A stretch of 64,000 bases of DNA from Nephrocerus scutellatus. Its lineage: Eukaryota > Arthropoda > Insecta > Diptera > Pipunculidae. Under the pieces are notes generated by a model that was not told the origin of the DNA, did no database searches, and saw nothing but the letters and a program-made list of their open reading frames with translations. The stretch covers positions 87,506,779 through 87,570,778 of the forward strand of contig OX352761.1 of NCBI GenBank assembly GCA_947095585.1. The letters are read 5' to 3'. The translations under genes and the position numbers were made by a program. Shown here one piece after another: positions 20,057 to 31,516 of the stretch. Numbering within the stretch: the first letter of the stretch is position 1; the number at the start of each line of letters is the position of its first letter.

Positions 20057-23000
20057 TAAAGCCTTCGGGCGCAGTGTTGGTTTTCTTCATGAATCATTTT
20101 TAAAATAAGTTTTGTCAACGGGTCATTGTATGGTAAAATCATTAGATGCTTGGCATCGAACGACAATGTTGAAGCTTCCAGTCGCCATCCCACACGAAGT
20201 ATTTGCTGATGGTCTAGCAGAGGGCAGAGACTTGCAAGTTGGTTTGATTTACTGGCTCTCAATGATTTCTCCATTTCCTACGCGCCTAAAGATTTATGAC
20301 TTGGCCCTTTCGCTTTCCCCCCTTTGAGATTTGCATTGAAGCAAAGCACATATCCGACCGTACGTTGTAGAAATCGAAACGAGTTTCTGTGGTTTATTCC
20401 ATATATTAATGCTTCACATGATGCTGAAGCTGGTATTGCTGCTGCCACAGTTGATTGCCTTTTTCTTTCGAACTCATTTGTATGTCAAACGTCTTTATTT
20501 CTTGATTTAGCTAAAATTCAGTGGTCCAAAAAACCATATGGAGCATGAACTGAATTTTTCAGGATTATTACCACGGGAGATTATGTCAGTAGGATTCATT
20601 TTGGATGAAACATGGTGCCATTGAACAGCGTGTGAAAGCTCTTGAATTCTGCTTACCCGATTTGATATGAATGTGTGTAGTGATGAAGCTGATGACTTGA
20701 TCCAGGATAAAACAATTTCAGAGTCGAACCAAAAAAATGCAAGCATGTCTGGGTATTTAATTCCTGCTTCACTCTTTCGGTTAGTTCGGCTCCCAAAAGG
20801 GCTGCGCATAATTCTAATCGAGGAAGTGTTTGTTTCTTCAAAGGTGCTATTCTGGATGCAGAGCAACCTTGATGTTTAGTTCTGTCTTTATAACTTGCTC
20901 GCACATAAACAGCTGCTCAATATGCCTTTTCCGAAGCATTAGAAAATGTATGTAGTTGAACAGAAACTGGTACCTTTGCGTTGAAGACGTGTCTTTGAAC
21001 TTTCAAAGTATTAAGTGCTAATATACATTTCAAAAAACGAGTCCATTTTTGTTGCTCATCCCACGTATATTTTTGCTGCCATAAGTCCTGCATAAATATC
21101 TTTGCTGATACTGTTACGGGGCCAAATATTCCCAAAGGATAAAAAATTCAAGCTAAATCTGATGATACTACTCGCTTGGTGATAGATTTTCCGGATGACA
21201 CTTGCGCTCATCCGCACAGTTCATCAGTTTTTGGTAACCAAATGATTCGTTATGTTTTTGTTGCCTCGTTTGATAAGTCATCTAAATCTTAATTGATTTC
21301 CGAAGGTATGGTATGTCTGCCACTAGCTTTTGATGATTAGCGCACCATTTCCTGTGCTTGAATCCAACCTCATGAAGAATAGTTGTGAGTTGATTTTGGG
21401 TGTGAAGCGCCGTGTTGATGTCGTTGTCATCGCTTAGGCAATCGTCTACATAAAAATCGTCATCTAATGTTGATGCAGCTTGTAGGTACTTATGCATGTT
21501 CTGTTTTGCACGATAGCTCTAGCATTTAGTTGCAAGATATGGTGCTGACGTTGTTCCATAAGGGACGGTTTTAAGACGATAAAACTATATAAATTTGGTT
21601 GGATCCTTCCGCCACACAATGAGTTGTTGAGCGGTGTCTTCTTCGCGCATGCGAATTTGCCGATACATTTTCTCAATGTCCGCTGTGAAAACAAAACGGC
21701 GTGTTCTGAAGAGCAATAGAATTGAAAAGATCGCTCTGAACTGTTGGACCCTTGTGCAAAATGTCGTTCAAAGCGTGATGTTTTGGCTGATGCGTCAAAT
21801 ACCACTCTTAGTTTCGTGGTACTACTGTCGGGATTCACAACACAATGATTAGGAATTAAATAATTGGCATCCGGAACATCTGCTGAACGTAACCTTTCCA
21901 TGTGTCCCAACGCTTCATTTCAGTAAATAACTTCGGTTTTGCCTTTGTACAGCGTACACAGTTTTGCACAATGTTGCGTGCTACTGTTTTTCTTCCTAAT
22001 ATCCAAAATTGTTGCCGAGAGGTGGCCAATAAAGCCTTCGGGCGCAGTGTTGGTTTTCTTCATGAATCATTTTTAAAATAAGTTTTGTCAACGGGTCATT
22101 GTATGGTAAAATCATTAGATGCTTGGCATCGAACGACAATGTTGAAGCTTCCAGTCGCCATCCCACACGAAGTATTTGCTGATGGTCTAGCAGAGGGCAG
22201 AGACTTGCAAGTTGGTTTGATTTACTGGCTCTCAATGATTTCTCCATTTCCTACGCGCCTAAAGATTTATGACTTGGCCCTTTCGCTTTCCCCCCTTTGA
22301 GATTTGCATTGAAGCAAAGCACATATCCGACCGTACGTTGTAGAAATCGAAACGAGTTTCTGTGGTTTATTCCATATATTAATGCTTCACATGATGCTGA
22401 AGCTGGTATTGCTGCTGCCACAGTTGATTGCCTTTTTCTTTCGAACTCATTTGTATGTCAAACGTCTTTATTTCTTGATTTAGCTAAAATTCAGTGGTCC
22501 AAAAAACCATATGGAGCATGAACTGAATTTTTCAGGATTATTACCACGGGAGATTATGTCAGTAGGATTCATTTTGGATGAAACATGGTGCCATTGAACA
22601 GCGTGTGAAAGCTCTTGAATTCTGCTTACCCGATTTGATATGAATGTGTGTAGTGATGAAGCTGATGACTTGATCCAGGATAAAACAATTTCAGAGTCGA
22701 ACCAAAAAAATGCAAGCATGTCTGGGTATTTAATTCCTGCTTCACTCTTTCGGTTAGTTCGGCTCCCAAAAGGGCTGCGCATAATTCTAATCGAGGAAGT
22801 GTTTGTTTCTTCAAAGGTGCTATTCTGGATGCAGAGCAACCTTGATGTTTAGTTCTGTCTTTATAACTTGCTCGCACATAAACAGCTGCTCAATATGCCT
22901 TTTCCGAAGCATTAGAAAATGTATGTAGTTGAACAGAAACTGGTACCTTTGCGTTGAAGACGTGTCTTTGAACTTTCAAAGTATTAAGTGCTAATATACA

Positions 23001-23890
23001 TTTCAAAAAACGAGTCCATTTTTGTTGCTCATCCCACGTATATTTTTGCTGCCATAAGTCCTGCATAAATATCTTTGCTGATACTGTTACGGGGCCAAAT
23101 ATTCCCAAAGGATAAAAAATTCAAGCTAAATCTGATGATACTACTCGCTTGGTGATAGATTTTCCGGATGACACTTGCGCTCATCCGCACAGTTCATCAG
23201 TTTTTGGTAACCAAATGATTCGTTATGTTTTTGTTGCCTCGTTTGATAAGTCATCTAAATCTTAATTGATTTCCGAAGGTATGGTATGTCTGCCACTAGC
23301 TTTTGATGATTAGCGCACCATTTCCTGTGCTTGAATCCAACCTCATGAAGAATAGTTGTGAGTTGATTTTGGGTGTGAAGCGCCGTGTTGATGTCGTTGT
23401 CATCGCTTAGGCAATCGTCTACATAAAAATCGTCATCTAATGTTGATGCAGCTTGTAGGTACTTATGCATGTTCTGTTTTGCACGATAGCTCTAGCATTT
23501 AGTTGCAAGATATGGTGCTGACGTTGTTCCATAAGGGACGGTTTTAAGACGATAAAACTATATAAATTTGGTTGGATCCTTCCGCCACACAATGAGTTGT
23601 TGAGCGGTGTCTTCTTCGCGCATGCGAATTTGCCGATACATTTTCTCAATGTCCGCTGTGAAAACAAAACGGCGTGTTCTGAAGAGCAATAGAATTGAAA
23701 AGATCGCTCTGAACTGTTGGACCCTTGTGCAAAATGTCGTTCAAAGCGTGATGTTTTGGCTGATGCGTCAAATACCACTCTTAGTTTCGTGGTACTACTG
23801 TCGGGATTCACAACACAATGATTAGGAATTAAATAATTGGCATCCGGAACATCTGCTGAACGTAACCTTTCCATGTGTCCCAACGCTTCA
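19944..23890. repeat. 1,973-bp tandem duplication within BEL pol
   Basis: 19944-21916 is repeated at 21917-23889 with no difference found in the parts I compared. The junction reads GCTTCATTTCAG, joining GCTTCA(T) from the right end to (A)TTTCAG from the left, with about 2 bp of microhomology. The unit spans from within integrase back to the middle of RT. Confidence 0.92.
20023..21910 (-). pseudogene. BEL RT-RNase H, duplicate A
   Basis: RT is visible from 21910 (SSTTKLRVVFDASAKTS) through DDDFYVDDCLSDDND, with the YVDD catalytic box near 21440. Then come the palm/thumb tail near 21135 (MGIFGPVTVSAKIFMQDLW) and RNase H at 20904-20507 (LPRLELCAALLGAEL, ASSLHTFISNRVSRIQE). 20274-20023 is the linker to the integrase zinc region. 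Several frame changes occur in this stretch, shared with duplicate B. Confidence 0.75.
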
Positions 23891-23901
23891 TATTCGTCCA
23901 T
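21996..23901 (-). pseudogene. BEL RT-RNase H, duplicate B
   Basis: Repeats all motifs and breaks of 20023-21910 at +1,973. This is the copy continuous with the upstream protease and gag: its RT frame begins slightly earlier (MDEYEALGHMERLR), showing the original sequence before the junction. Together A and B make a pol with two RT-RNase H blocks in series. Confidence 0.78.
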
Positions 23902-24544
23902 GAAATTGATGTACTCTGAACGTTGTGTCCCTTTGGAAGCGTTTTTCCATTGACAAACATCGATTTATAGCCATGTCTCGAGACCTTCCAAGAGCTATTG
24001 GATTCTCAGAGAATGGTAGATGTACAATAAAGCTACCCGCTGAAATCGTACAGTCTCCTTGTGTAGATACAGCACATGTTGCAGAAACTGTTGTAACGGT
24101 TTCTGTTTTGCCAATGACGATCCATCCAAGAGCTGTATTTTGTTGTAATGGTAAGTGTTTTCCTACTTTCAGCTATTCTGGGCGGAGTAAGTTATGGTAA
24201 AATTCTGCTCCAAATAAGAGATCAATCCTTCCATATTTGAAGTGACATCTAAATCTCGTGATGGTTGCGCTGAGATTAATTGTGGCAGAACGAAAGCTTC
24301 GAATCTTGTTGAGAAACTTCATACGGATGACTTCAGGTTAAAGTTAACTCGGGATTTCGAATTTCCAGTACGTAGCCCGATTCCTTCAATTGATAAGCTT
24401 GATCTTGTTGTGGCCAATGATAATTTGTTGATTAATCTCTGTCACTAAATTGACTTGTGAACCAGAGTCGAGTACCGCACGTGCTTCGCAGGCTTTCCCC
24501 TTATTCGCTACTATTGTTGCCTAAGCGGTTGCTAAAGAACGTAT
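23902..24544 (-). pseudogene. BEL protease region
   Basis: Minus strand around 24461-24469 reads VLDSGSQVNLVTEINQQII, the DSG aspartic-protease motif of BEL/Pao elements. Downstream sequence to about 23900 fits the protease-RT linker. Frames are interrupted near 24240 and 24440. The gag knuckle lies just upstream. Confidence 0.62.
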
Positions 24545-25811
24545 TTATGACTTCCCTTTATGGTTTATTGTTGCTACAGTTGCAGATATTTCAGTCCTTT
24601 GATGCTCCAAATGAAGTAATGTGTTTTTTTTTAGTGCAATGTCGCCAAGCACATGATTAGCCATGGGTCCCGGCTTCAAACAATTCATGCACAGTTTGTG
24701 CTTCTGGAAGAACTTTATGCGGTCATTCACTTTTTGTTTAAGAAACTGGTCGCATGAGAAAAACGGGTGAAACTTCCTTTCAGACAGAGGTTCTTTACTT
24801 CATGGGTTGATGTTGCCGAGGTGCAAATCTTTGTTGATGATTAAGGAATAGTTGCCCTTTCTGCAATTCCAAAAACGATAAAAATTCTTTAACTGTCGGT
24901 AGCTCCTTTGGTTTTGATAGTGACTGTTCATGCCGGATATAGGTAGGTCGATCCATTTTTTATCTGCAACGGATCCCATGAACTCGTTTCAATGCTTAAA
25001 TTGTTTAATGCAAGTAAGTACTCTTTTGTAGTATCATGCAGATGTTTGACTTGTTTTTATGCCAGTATTCTTTTGTTACTATAGCGCTCCTCTAATAGTT
25101 TCCAGGATGCTACATAATTTTCGCGTGTGGTTGAAAGATGATTGATGAGACTTGCTGCTTCGCCAACCAGTTGCGTCTGAAATGTCACATTTTCCCTACA
25201 TTTGAGAGTGGCTGTTTGTGAACCAACTCTTAAAAAATATCGTGAAATTGATTCCAATTTATATAATCCAAATCGAATATTGGAATTTTTACGGTTGGAA
25301 TCGGTAGAGAAATTCGTGTTGATTGATGATGTTGATGAGATGGGAACGCTGTTTCCATACGCATTAGAGTGATATCGGTGATTTTTTGATGCACCCGTTG
25401 TTCCAGATCTTCAAATCTTTGCATATCGTAGCCTGATGATGTTGGATCGGATGATTACTCCCAAATGATATCAACGACTATAACTATGTCCTGCCAAAGT
25501 TCATTGATGAAATTCACCTTCAAGTCGTAGTATTGTCCGGATTGTTTCTCCAAGAGCAATATGTTTGAAAGTCTGGCATCCAGTATTGCAATTTTTCGAT
25601 GTGCCTTTCTAAATAAGCCATCGATTTTTGAAATGCACGCTTCTTCAGTTTGTTTGGCTTTATTTGTGTAAAAGCAGCTTGCATCTAACGTTTGCATTTC
25701 TTGTTGAAAACGTTTCATATATGTATCGCATAACGTTGTCGTTTGGACATAGTAGTCCTGCATAAAGTATTGACGATCTTCCAATTTACGTAGCTCTGTG
25801 TCATTTGCCAC
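24545..25811 (-). pseudogene. BEL gag
   Basis: 25811-25455 is the N-terminal coiled-coil-like region (MANDTELRKLEDRQYFMQDY). 25424-25230 has LPIPTVKIPIFDLDYINWNQ, the capsid-start motif of BEL Gags. 25257-25057 continues capsid (LVGEAASLINHLSTTRENY). 24730-24545 holds the knuckle region (CMNCLKPGPMANHV), where the normal C-x2-C-x4-H-x4-C is altered. Frames are broken between these parts. Confidence 0.72.
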
Positions 25812-26034
25812 GAACTTGGCAATGATTGATTGTAGCTGACTGAGTCGCAGCTTGTAGTATTTTAAGTTTTTCCGCTCTTCGGAATCTTTCTAAAAATTTC
25901 AAATTATTTTTTCAATCTCGTCCCCAAGATGAGACTGCTGTGTGAATAAGTCGTCCATGATGTGGTGTAAGAGTGTGTCCAACTAGGAATTTGGCCAATG
26001 AGGCTCCTTGCAGAAGCGCCAACCGTGATATCCT

Positions 26035-26053
26035 GATCACCTCGGGGTCACCA
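26035..26053 (-). promoter_or_regulatory. primer-binding site, tRNA-Trp, of the BEL element
   Basis: Minus strand TGGTGACCCCGAGGTGATC lies three bases inside the LTR. It matches the tRNA-Trp complement TGGTGACCCCGACGTG with one mismatch in 16. Confidence 0.8.
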
Positions 26054-26056
26054 AAA

Positions 26057-26621
26057 TGTAGCTTACTACAGATTCTAATTTGGTGCAAAACAAATAAGAA
26101 GTTGAGACGAGTATCAGTACTTTAACAAATACTCAAAAAGGGTGGATCGTATGTTTCTGATTTAGTGAAAAACCAAACCAGCGATGGAGCGAGTAAAAGC
26201 ATTTTAACCAATACTCTCGAAGGGTTTACTTTGATATTATTTATTTATTAAAATGTTGGTGTCTTTTATACACAAATAAATGCTTACAATAACAATATAC
26301 GAGTACAATCAATTACAATAAAAATAACAACAATAGACATTTGTGATGATGCGGCAAATAATTGTCTTCGCCGTCGTGCTGTAATATGAGTAATTAAGGT
26401 GCAAAAAACATAAAAAAAATACAAAAATTGTTGAGTCACCTATAACTGCAGTGCTTGCTGTTGTGCTGCAATAGGATCCACTGACGATGCAGCGACAAGC
26501 GATTCCAACGGTTTTTTTCGTTGTAGACACAAGGTCAGCAATTTGAATGCTATGTTGGCCCTGGTGTAGTTCGTTCCTTTAATGTTGTCCGTTGCACCTG
26601 AATTTTTTACTAATCCAAACA
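26057..26621 (-). repeat. 5' LTR of the BEL element
   Basis: Starts TGTTTGGATTAG (26621) and ends with ACA at 26057. It is 565 bp with TG...CA ends and is similar to the 3' LTR apart from the extra duplication there. Substitutions between the LTRs are easy to find, so this is not a fresh insertion. Confidence 0.85.
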
Positions 26622-26626
26622 GTGTC

Positions 26627-27262
26627 GTTTCCGACACTCTTTAAAAACGCTCCGCTCACCTTATTAGTGATTGTTACATACCTCCAATTGATTGAAGATG
26701 TGGAAACGAAATTTTTATTCGATCCAATGTCAATGTGTGGTCAATGTGTTCTAAGTATGGTATGCTAGAGCGGCACATCAATTTTGCCTTGTGAACGTGT
26801 GTCATAAGTATCTTCTTCATAATATATGTTCGTATCATCATCGGTCGGGTAATGTTCGCGTAATTTATCGTCAGTATGTGATTGTCCAGTTTCCTAAGTT
26901 GAAAAGTCGTCGAGTCTTTCGGGCCAAAATTGAAGAGTCCTTTGATTTCCTCAAGCCGGCATAGTAGGCAGATAGCGGCCGTGGTGCAGGATTTGGTGGT
27001 TTGGTCTGATGTCTAGGTATAAAACTTGATTTATTGGGACTGAGACACTATGTTCTATGTTGCTCTGGTGAATCGTTTGGTTCCTGAAATTCTAAATACG
27101 CTTCTGGTAGTGTTTTCGATCTTTGGATGATTAACATTTTGCAAAGGTCTTCGTTAAGACCTCTAATGAATAAATCAAGAGATCTGATTCTATAATTTTT
27201 GTTTAAGGCTGTCACGGTATCACGAGAAAAATCTTCAGTTTTAATTTTATTTATTATGAAGG
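26627..27262 (-). pseudogene. gypsy gag remnant (host of the BEL insertion)
   Basis: At 26930-27260 the minus strand reads LDLFIRGLNEDLCKMLIIQR and SKTLPEAYLEFQE, a clear match to gypsy-type Gag (FI.GL...+R...A). From there to 26627 the frame has many stops. The last bases join, across the BEL insertion, to the protease tail at 15389. Confidence 0.6.
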
Positions 27263-27950
27263 ATAATTAGTCGGGTTAAAAACTATTTTTTCTATATTTA
27301 TAACATTAATTAGATAACAATATCTTAAAAGTAGAGGTTACATTATTTGGTTATCGTATTTCATTACATCCGTTGAGCGAATGCTGAAGTAGCAAATCTA
27401 TGCAGAAGGCAAGTACGTTGAACGAACATTCGTTGTTCGTTCACACGATTCAAGTGTAGGTAGATAAAATTTGATGGAATGGCAATTCTCTGTGGGAAGG
27501 TGAATTAACATGAAATGTTATGAGGTGTCGTAAGGAGCTATCGTTGATAAGTTGCATACCATTAATTATGGAACATAATTTCATGGAATGTCGCATAAGT
27601 CGGGCGAATGCCTACAATTTGATTTTCGATGTTAGTCCTGAGTTCGTCTAAAAATTTTGTTTATTGGGATAGTTCGTGGATTTGAGAAAGGCGTTAAATC
27701 ACACGAACGACTTCGCGAATTGACTGGTCAATTTTGAATTTAATAACTTGATACCATATATGCTCCAAGTCAACCTTTTCCAATTTATTCCTTTAGCGAT
27801 ATCCATTAAGTGCGTTGGCAGCATCATTGAATAAGAAGTATAAACCAACGACCCCACCAGCATGAAACCCGCACCAAACGCTCAATTTTTGTCTAATGAC
27901 TTTTCGTGAAAAAAGTTTAATCTTGACAGACTCCTTGAACAACTTTAATT
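27263..27950. other. no recognisable feature
   Basis: AT-rich, many stops in all frames. It contains CGAACATTCGTTGTTCGTTC near 27430. Probably remnants of the old gypsy element and of the Tc1-like element to the right. Confidence 0.3.
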
Positions 27951-27954
27951 TTAC

Positions 27955-28990
27955 GCGATATAAGAAAAGAATAACTTATTCTGTCAAGACATCACAGCCG
28001 TACATCAGGTGTTATGGTGTGGGGAGCTATCACAATCATTATCATATTTAGCTCTACAACCGGGGTCTGGTGGTCCTGGCCTCCCGCAAAAAGCCTCTTA
28101 ACCGGTCCCTATTTTGAGCCGATGTCATCCAGTCTTGCATGAGTTGCTAAATGGCCAGCTAACTGAGGAATTGAAGGTCCCACCAATGACCGAAGCACAT
28201 ACTATACTGCCGCCACCTAGTATAGACGAAGTTAGCGGAGCGATAAATCGGATAAAAAATAATAAGGGCCCGGGATCAGATGGGATCCCAGCGAAACTGA
28301 TTAAAATAGGAAGCCCCATATTACACAAAGCAATTCATGAAATAATAGTGCAACTATGGGAGGAAGAAGCGATGCCAGAAGACTGACGAAGAGGCATCCT
28401 GTGCCCCATAGGGAGATATCACAACATGCAGAAATTATCGTGTTATAACGTTTTTGAGTACCGCGTATAAGATTTTCTCCTCTATCCTTCAAGACAGGAT
28501 AGCCCCATACCTCTTAGCCTCGTTCGAGAGAAAAGTTATACGGGGAATTGTTGGCTTGTTGGTATGTGAGGAAGGATCTACGAGCATTACCACGAAGTCG
28601 ACATAGTGAAGAGAAATAAGCTCTGTAGGCTCCGGTGGTCAGGACACCTAGCTCGCAGGAGGAAGAGGATCTCAATACTATGGTACAATCGAATTGGAGT
28701 TTTTAACTACTACAATGAACATTAATAGCTACAAATGTTAGCTGACTACAATGAACGGAAATAGCTACAAATGTGTGTTGGAACATGCATTTCCAAAGCT
28801 GAAGAATCTTTTTAGATATCTTTCCTGGATTTTTCAAGAAGACAATTCACCCATCCACACTTCCACGGTAGCTAGAGGCTGAATTTAGTCGGAAAACATG
28901 GAACTTTTGCCATGGTAGCCGGACTTAAGAACCATCGAAAACGTTTGAACCTATCTATCCCCAAAAGTATCTAAACCTGTCCGAGATACC
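27955..28990 (+). pseudogene. Tc1-like transposase, interrupted
   Basis: Left piece at about 27985-28032: TSGVMVWGAIT, the conserved GVMVWGAI of Tc1-like transposases. Right piece from about 28700: TTMNGNSYKCVLEHAFPKLK, then FQEDNSPIHTS with the second catalytic Asp (28841-28843) and PDLRTIENV with the final acidic residue at 28937-28939, about 32 codons later. Stops occur between. The pieces are separated by a non-LTR fragment, and an ACTACAATGAAC..AATAGCTACAAATGT block is present twice at the right junction. Confidence 0.7.
28040..28690 (+). pseudogene. RTE-like non-LTR RT fragment
   Basis: 28114-28386 encodes PPPSIDEVSGAINRIKNNKG then GSDGIPAKLIKIGSPILHKA, the N-terminal part of a non-LTR RT. 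Remnants of the next motif follow (about 28390-28480), then a jump to the extreme C-terminus at about 28575-28680 (KLCRLRWSGHLARRRKR). The catalytic palm is deleted. The same family appears at 62955-63940. It sits inside the Tc1-like gene. Confidence 0.68.
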
Positions 28991-29029
28991 TGGGACAAGA
29001 TTTTGCTTATTTATTTAAAAGAACTGTAT

Positions 29030-29535
29030 AATTCAATTCTAAACTTTAGAATGTTGTATTTTGGCTTGCCAACAAGATAACAACACTTTTTTATGTTGCA
29101 CTTAACTTAAATTTGGTTAATGTAAAAAGGAGTATGTGAGTGTGTGTGTGCGTGTCTAAGGTAACACTCAGAGTGAGTTTCACTTTATTTTATTTATTCA
29201 TGTATTAGTGGATAATAATTTTAAAATTAGTGACCATGTAACATTAGTATTTAAAATTAAAAATAATTCAGAGATCAATAATTTGAAGAAAAAAAAAACG
29301 TTTAAAGTGGTTAAACATAATATGAATGAATTAAGAAAAAAAAGAAGTGATCTACTAACTGTTTATTAAAGTATAAATTGTAATGAAAAAGCAGCAATAT
29401 TCAGTAGTAATTTGAAATCTATTGTAAATCAATTTATAGAACTAAAATCAGTAAAAAATAATAATAAAAAAAAAGGTATAAAAATGAATTGCAAAATTTA
29501 AGAAATATAGTAAATCAATGAAATAGTAAATCAAT
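29030..29535. other. AT-rich non-coding stretch
   Basis: Contains a (TG)n-like run near 29135 and A-rich sequence. The upstream parts of the non-LTR fragment to the right may extend into it, but no motif is readable. Confidence 0.3.
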
Positions 29536-29539
29536 TTTG

Positions 29540-29880
29540 AACTGCGGCAATATATAACAATCATAATGAATGGAATAAATATGAGCGTATTAGAAATATT
29601 TATTCTATTAAACTCGTTAGTGCTAAAAAAATATATATATGTAATGAAATTGATGGTGCATATGATCAAAAATCCATGTGGAAAGCTGTTAAGACTTACG
29701 TTTTAAAAAAGCCAAAATCTGAAATCAGTGAAATAATTTTTAATAATTCTAGAACTATAATTAGTATGGACATTGCTTCGAAATTTAATTAATTTTTTGT
29801 TGGTTGTATTAATGACATTAGTAGCAGTATAGAATATAAACCTTATCAAAATATAATTAGTTATTATACATGCCGATTTA
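29540..29880 (+). pseudogene. non-LTR retrotransposon fragment, pre-RT region
   Basis: Plus strand reads WNKYERIRNIYSIKLVSAKK, then KSMWKAVKTYVLKKPK, then FNNSRTIISMDIASKFN and FFVGCINDI. This is the characteristic linker between endonuclease and RT of Jockey/I-type elements (W..IK.., IA..FN.FFV..I). One in-frame stop is seen (FN*FF). The RT is absent; an R1 repeat follows at once. Confidence 0.6.
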
Positions 29881-29887
29881 AATTCAA

Positions 29888-30625
29888 ATAAAAAAATTTT
29901 TCATGTAAATTCCCAAATAGGGGATACGTAAGTTTTAACCGGGTATTTTTGGAAAAAATAATATTAGAGCCCTCTTCACTTCAAAATTTTTTCAAAAACT
30001 ATTCTCTCCGGAGATACACAAGTGTAAAAAAAATTGTATGGGAAAAAATTCAAATCAAAAACTCAAAAATTTTTACAAAAAGTTCGGTCTATCGGAGATA
30101 CACATATGTTTAAAATTTAAAGTAAATCGGGCTAATTTTAAAAAAAAATTGTATGGCCCCGTCCCCGGGCTTCAGGGCCCATTTGCTCCAAAAATTTTAC
30201 AAAAACTTTTGTCCATCGGGATAAACATATGTTTCAAATTTGAAGAAAATCGGGCAAATTTTTAAAAAATTTATACGGGTCTCAGGGCCATTCGCTCAAA
30301 AAATGTCCAAAAAGTTATCCATCGGAGATACACATTACACATGTGTTTAAAATTTTACCAAAATCGGGTTAATTTTTTAAAAAAAAATTGTTAGGGCCCC
30401 ATGACCCTGGGGTCTCCAAAATTTGTACAAAAAGTGTTGTCCATCGGAGATACACGCGTATATATAATTTGAAGAAAATCGGGTTAATTTTTTTAAAAAA
30501 GTTTTTGGGACACCACCACCCCGTGGCTAGGGGTATCCAAAATTTTTACAAAAAGTGTTGTCCATCGGAGATACACGCGTATATATAATTTGAATACAAT
30601 CGGGTTAATTTTTTTAAAAACCATG
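29888..30625 (-). repeat. R1 element, copy A1
   Basis: Minus-oriented R1. It begins with the R1 3'-end sequence inverted (AAAAATTTTTCATGTAAATT) and continues with about six ~119-bp units carrying GTCCATCGGAGATACACA. It lacks the other terminus. Confidence 0.75.
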
Positions 30626-30796
30626 GGTAACCTTACACAATAAGGAAAGTATCAAACGTTTTTATTTTAGCACATATGGCTATTGGAACGATTTTTAAAT
30701 TCTTCAGGTTCATATACCAACGGAAGAAAGAAAAAAAAATCTTGACAAGGAATTCCTTCTTTCCAGTATTATCAATAATTCTTGGAAACTAATCAA

Positions 30797-31173
30797 GAAA
30801 AAAACAGCCCATAAAAATTAAAATTTTTAATGTAAATTCTCTAATAGGAGATGGGTATGTGTTAAAATTTGAAGAAAATCGGGCTCATTTTTAAAAAAAT
30901 TACATGGACACCACACGGGTCTCAGGGCCCTATCACTCCAACAAATTTACAAAACGTTATGTCCATCAGTGATACACATGTGTTAAAAATTTGAAGAAAA
31001 TCGAGTAAAATTTTGTAAATTATTTGTATGGGAGCCCCCCGAAAACACATGTGTGAAAAATTTCAATAAAATTGGGCTTTGGGAAGTGGGTTAAAAATTG
31101 ATCGCAAGATTCCACGACAGACGACCGACTGCCGTGCCACGGGCAAGTGAAGTTAATATAGAGAATTTAAAAA
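30797..31173 (-). repeat. R1 element, copy A2 (short, both ends present)
   Basis: Inverted copy with both termini: ACAGCCCATAAAAATTAAAA on the left and GAAGTTAATATAGAGAATTT on the right. Only about two internal units are present. It defines the R1 ends well. Confidence 0.75.
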
Positions 31174-31516
31174 TAAAATGTTATTATAATTATATTACAC
31201 GTGGGGCTATGGCCAGGGTACTACATCTAAGTGGTGCTCCGTAGATCGAAATGCGCCTACTAATAAACATATATATAAATAATTAATTAACTATCGCGCG
31301 AAATTTGGAAACAACAAAAAAAACCCCGGTCACTTCAAGAGGATCAAAATCAAGCTTTTCTTGAGAAAAAAAAATGTTCTTGACCATGTCAATTGCTTTA
31401 TTTGGGATTCGAGCATCTCCAATGCAATGGATTTTAAAGGAATATTTTCTTTCGCTCTTCTTTTCTTGTTCTCTCTCCCCTTTTTATGTATATCTATATG
31501 CATATATATATACACA
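31174..31516. other. non-coding spacer
   Basis: No recognised repeat or coding motif. It includes ATATATAAATAATTAATTAA and, near 31490-31515, TATATGCATATATATATACA simple sequence that borders the errantivirus LTR. Confidence 0.3.

Larger units (their letters stand above)
15395..26621 (-). mobile_element. BEL/Pao-type LTR retrotransposon, 11.2 kb
   Basis: Two related LTRs (15395-16147 and 26057-26621) flank, in minus-strand order, a tRNA-Trp primer site, gag with zinc knuckle, protease, RT, RNase H, integrase, an env-like region and a polypurine tract. GTGTC flanks both ends (15390-15394 and 26622-26626): a 5-bp target duplication, normal for BEL/Pao. It is inserted in an older gypsy copy. 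Frames are broken, and 1,973 bp of pol is duplicated. Confidence 0.88.

Noticed and set aside
29448..29669. 73-residue minus frame, Phe/Ile-rich
   Set aside because: Low-complexity translation of AT-rich DNA, opposite a readable non-LTR fragment.
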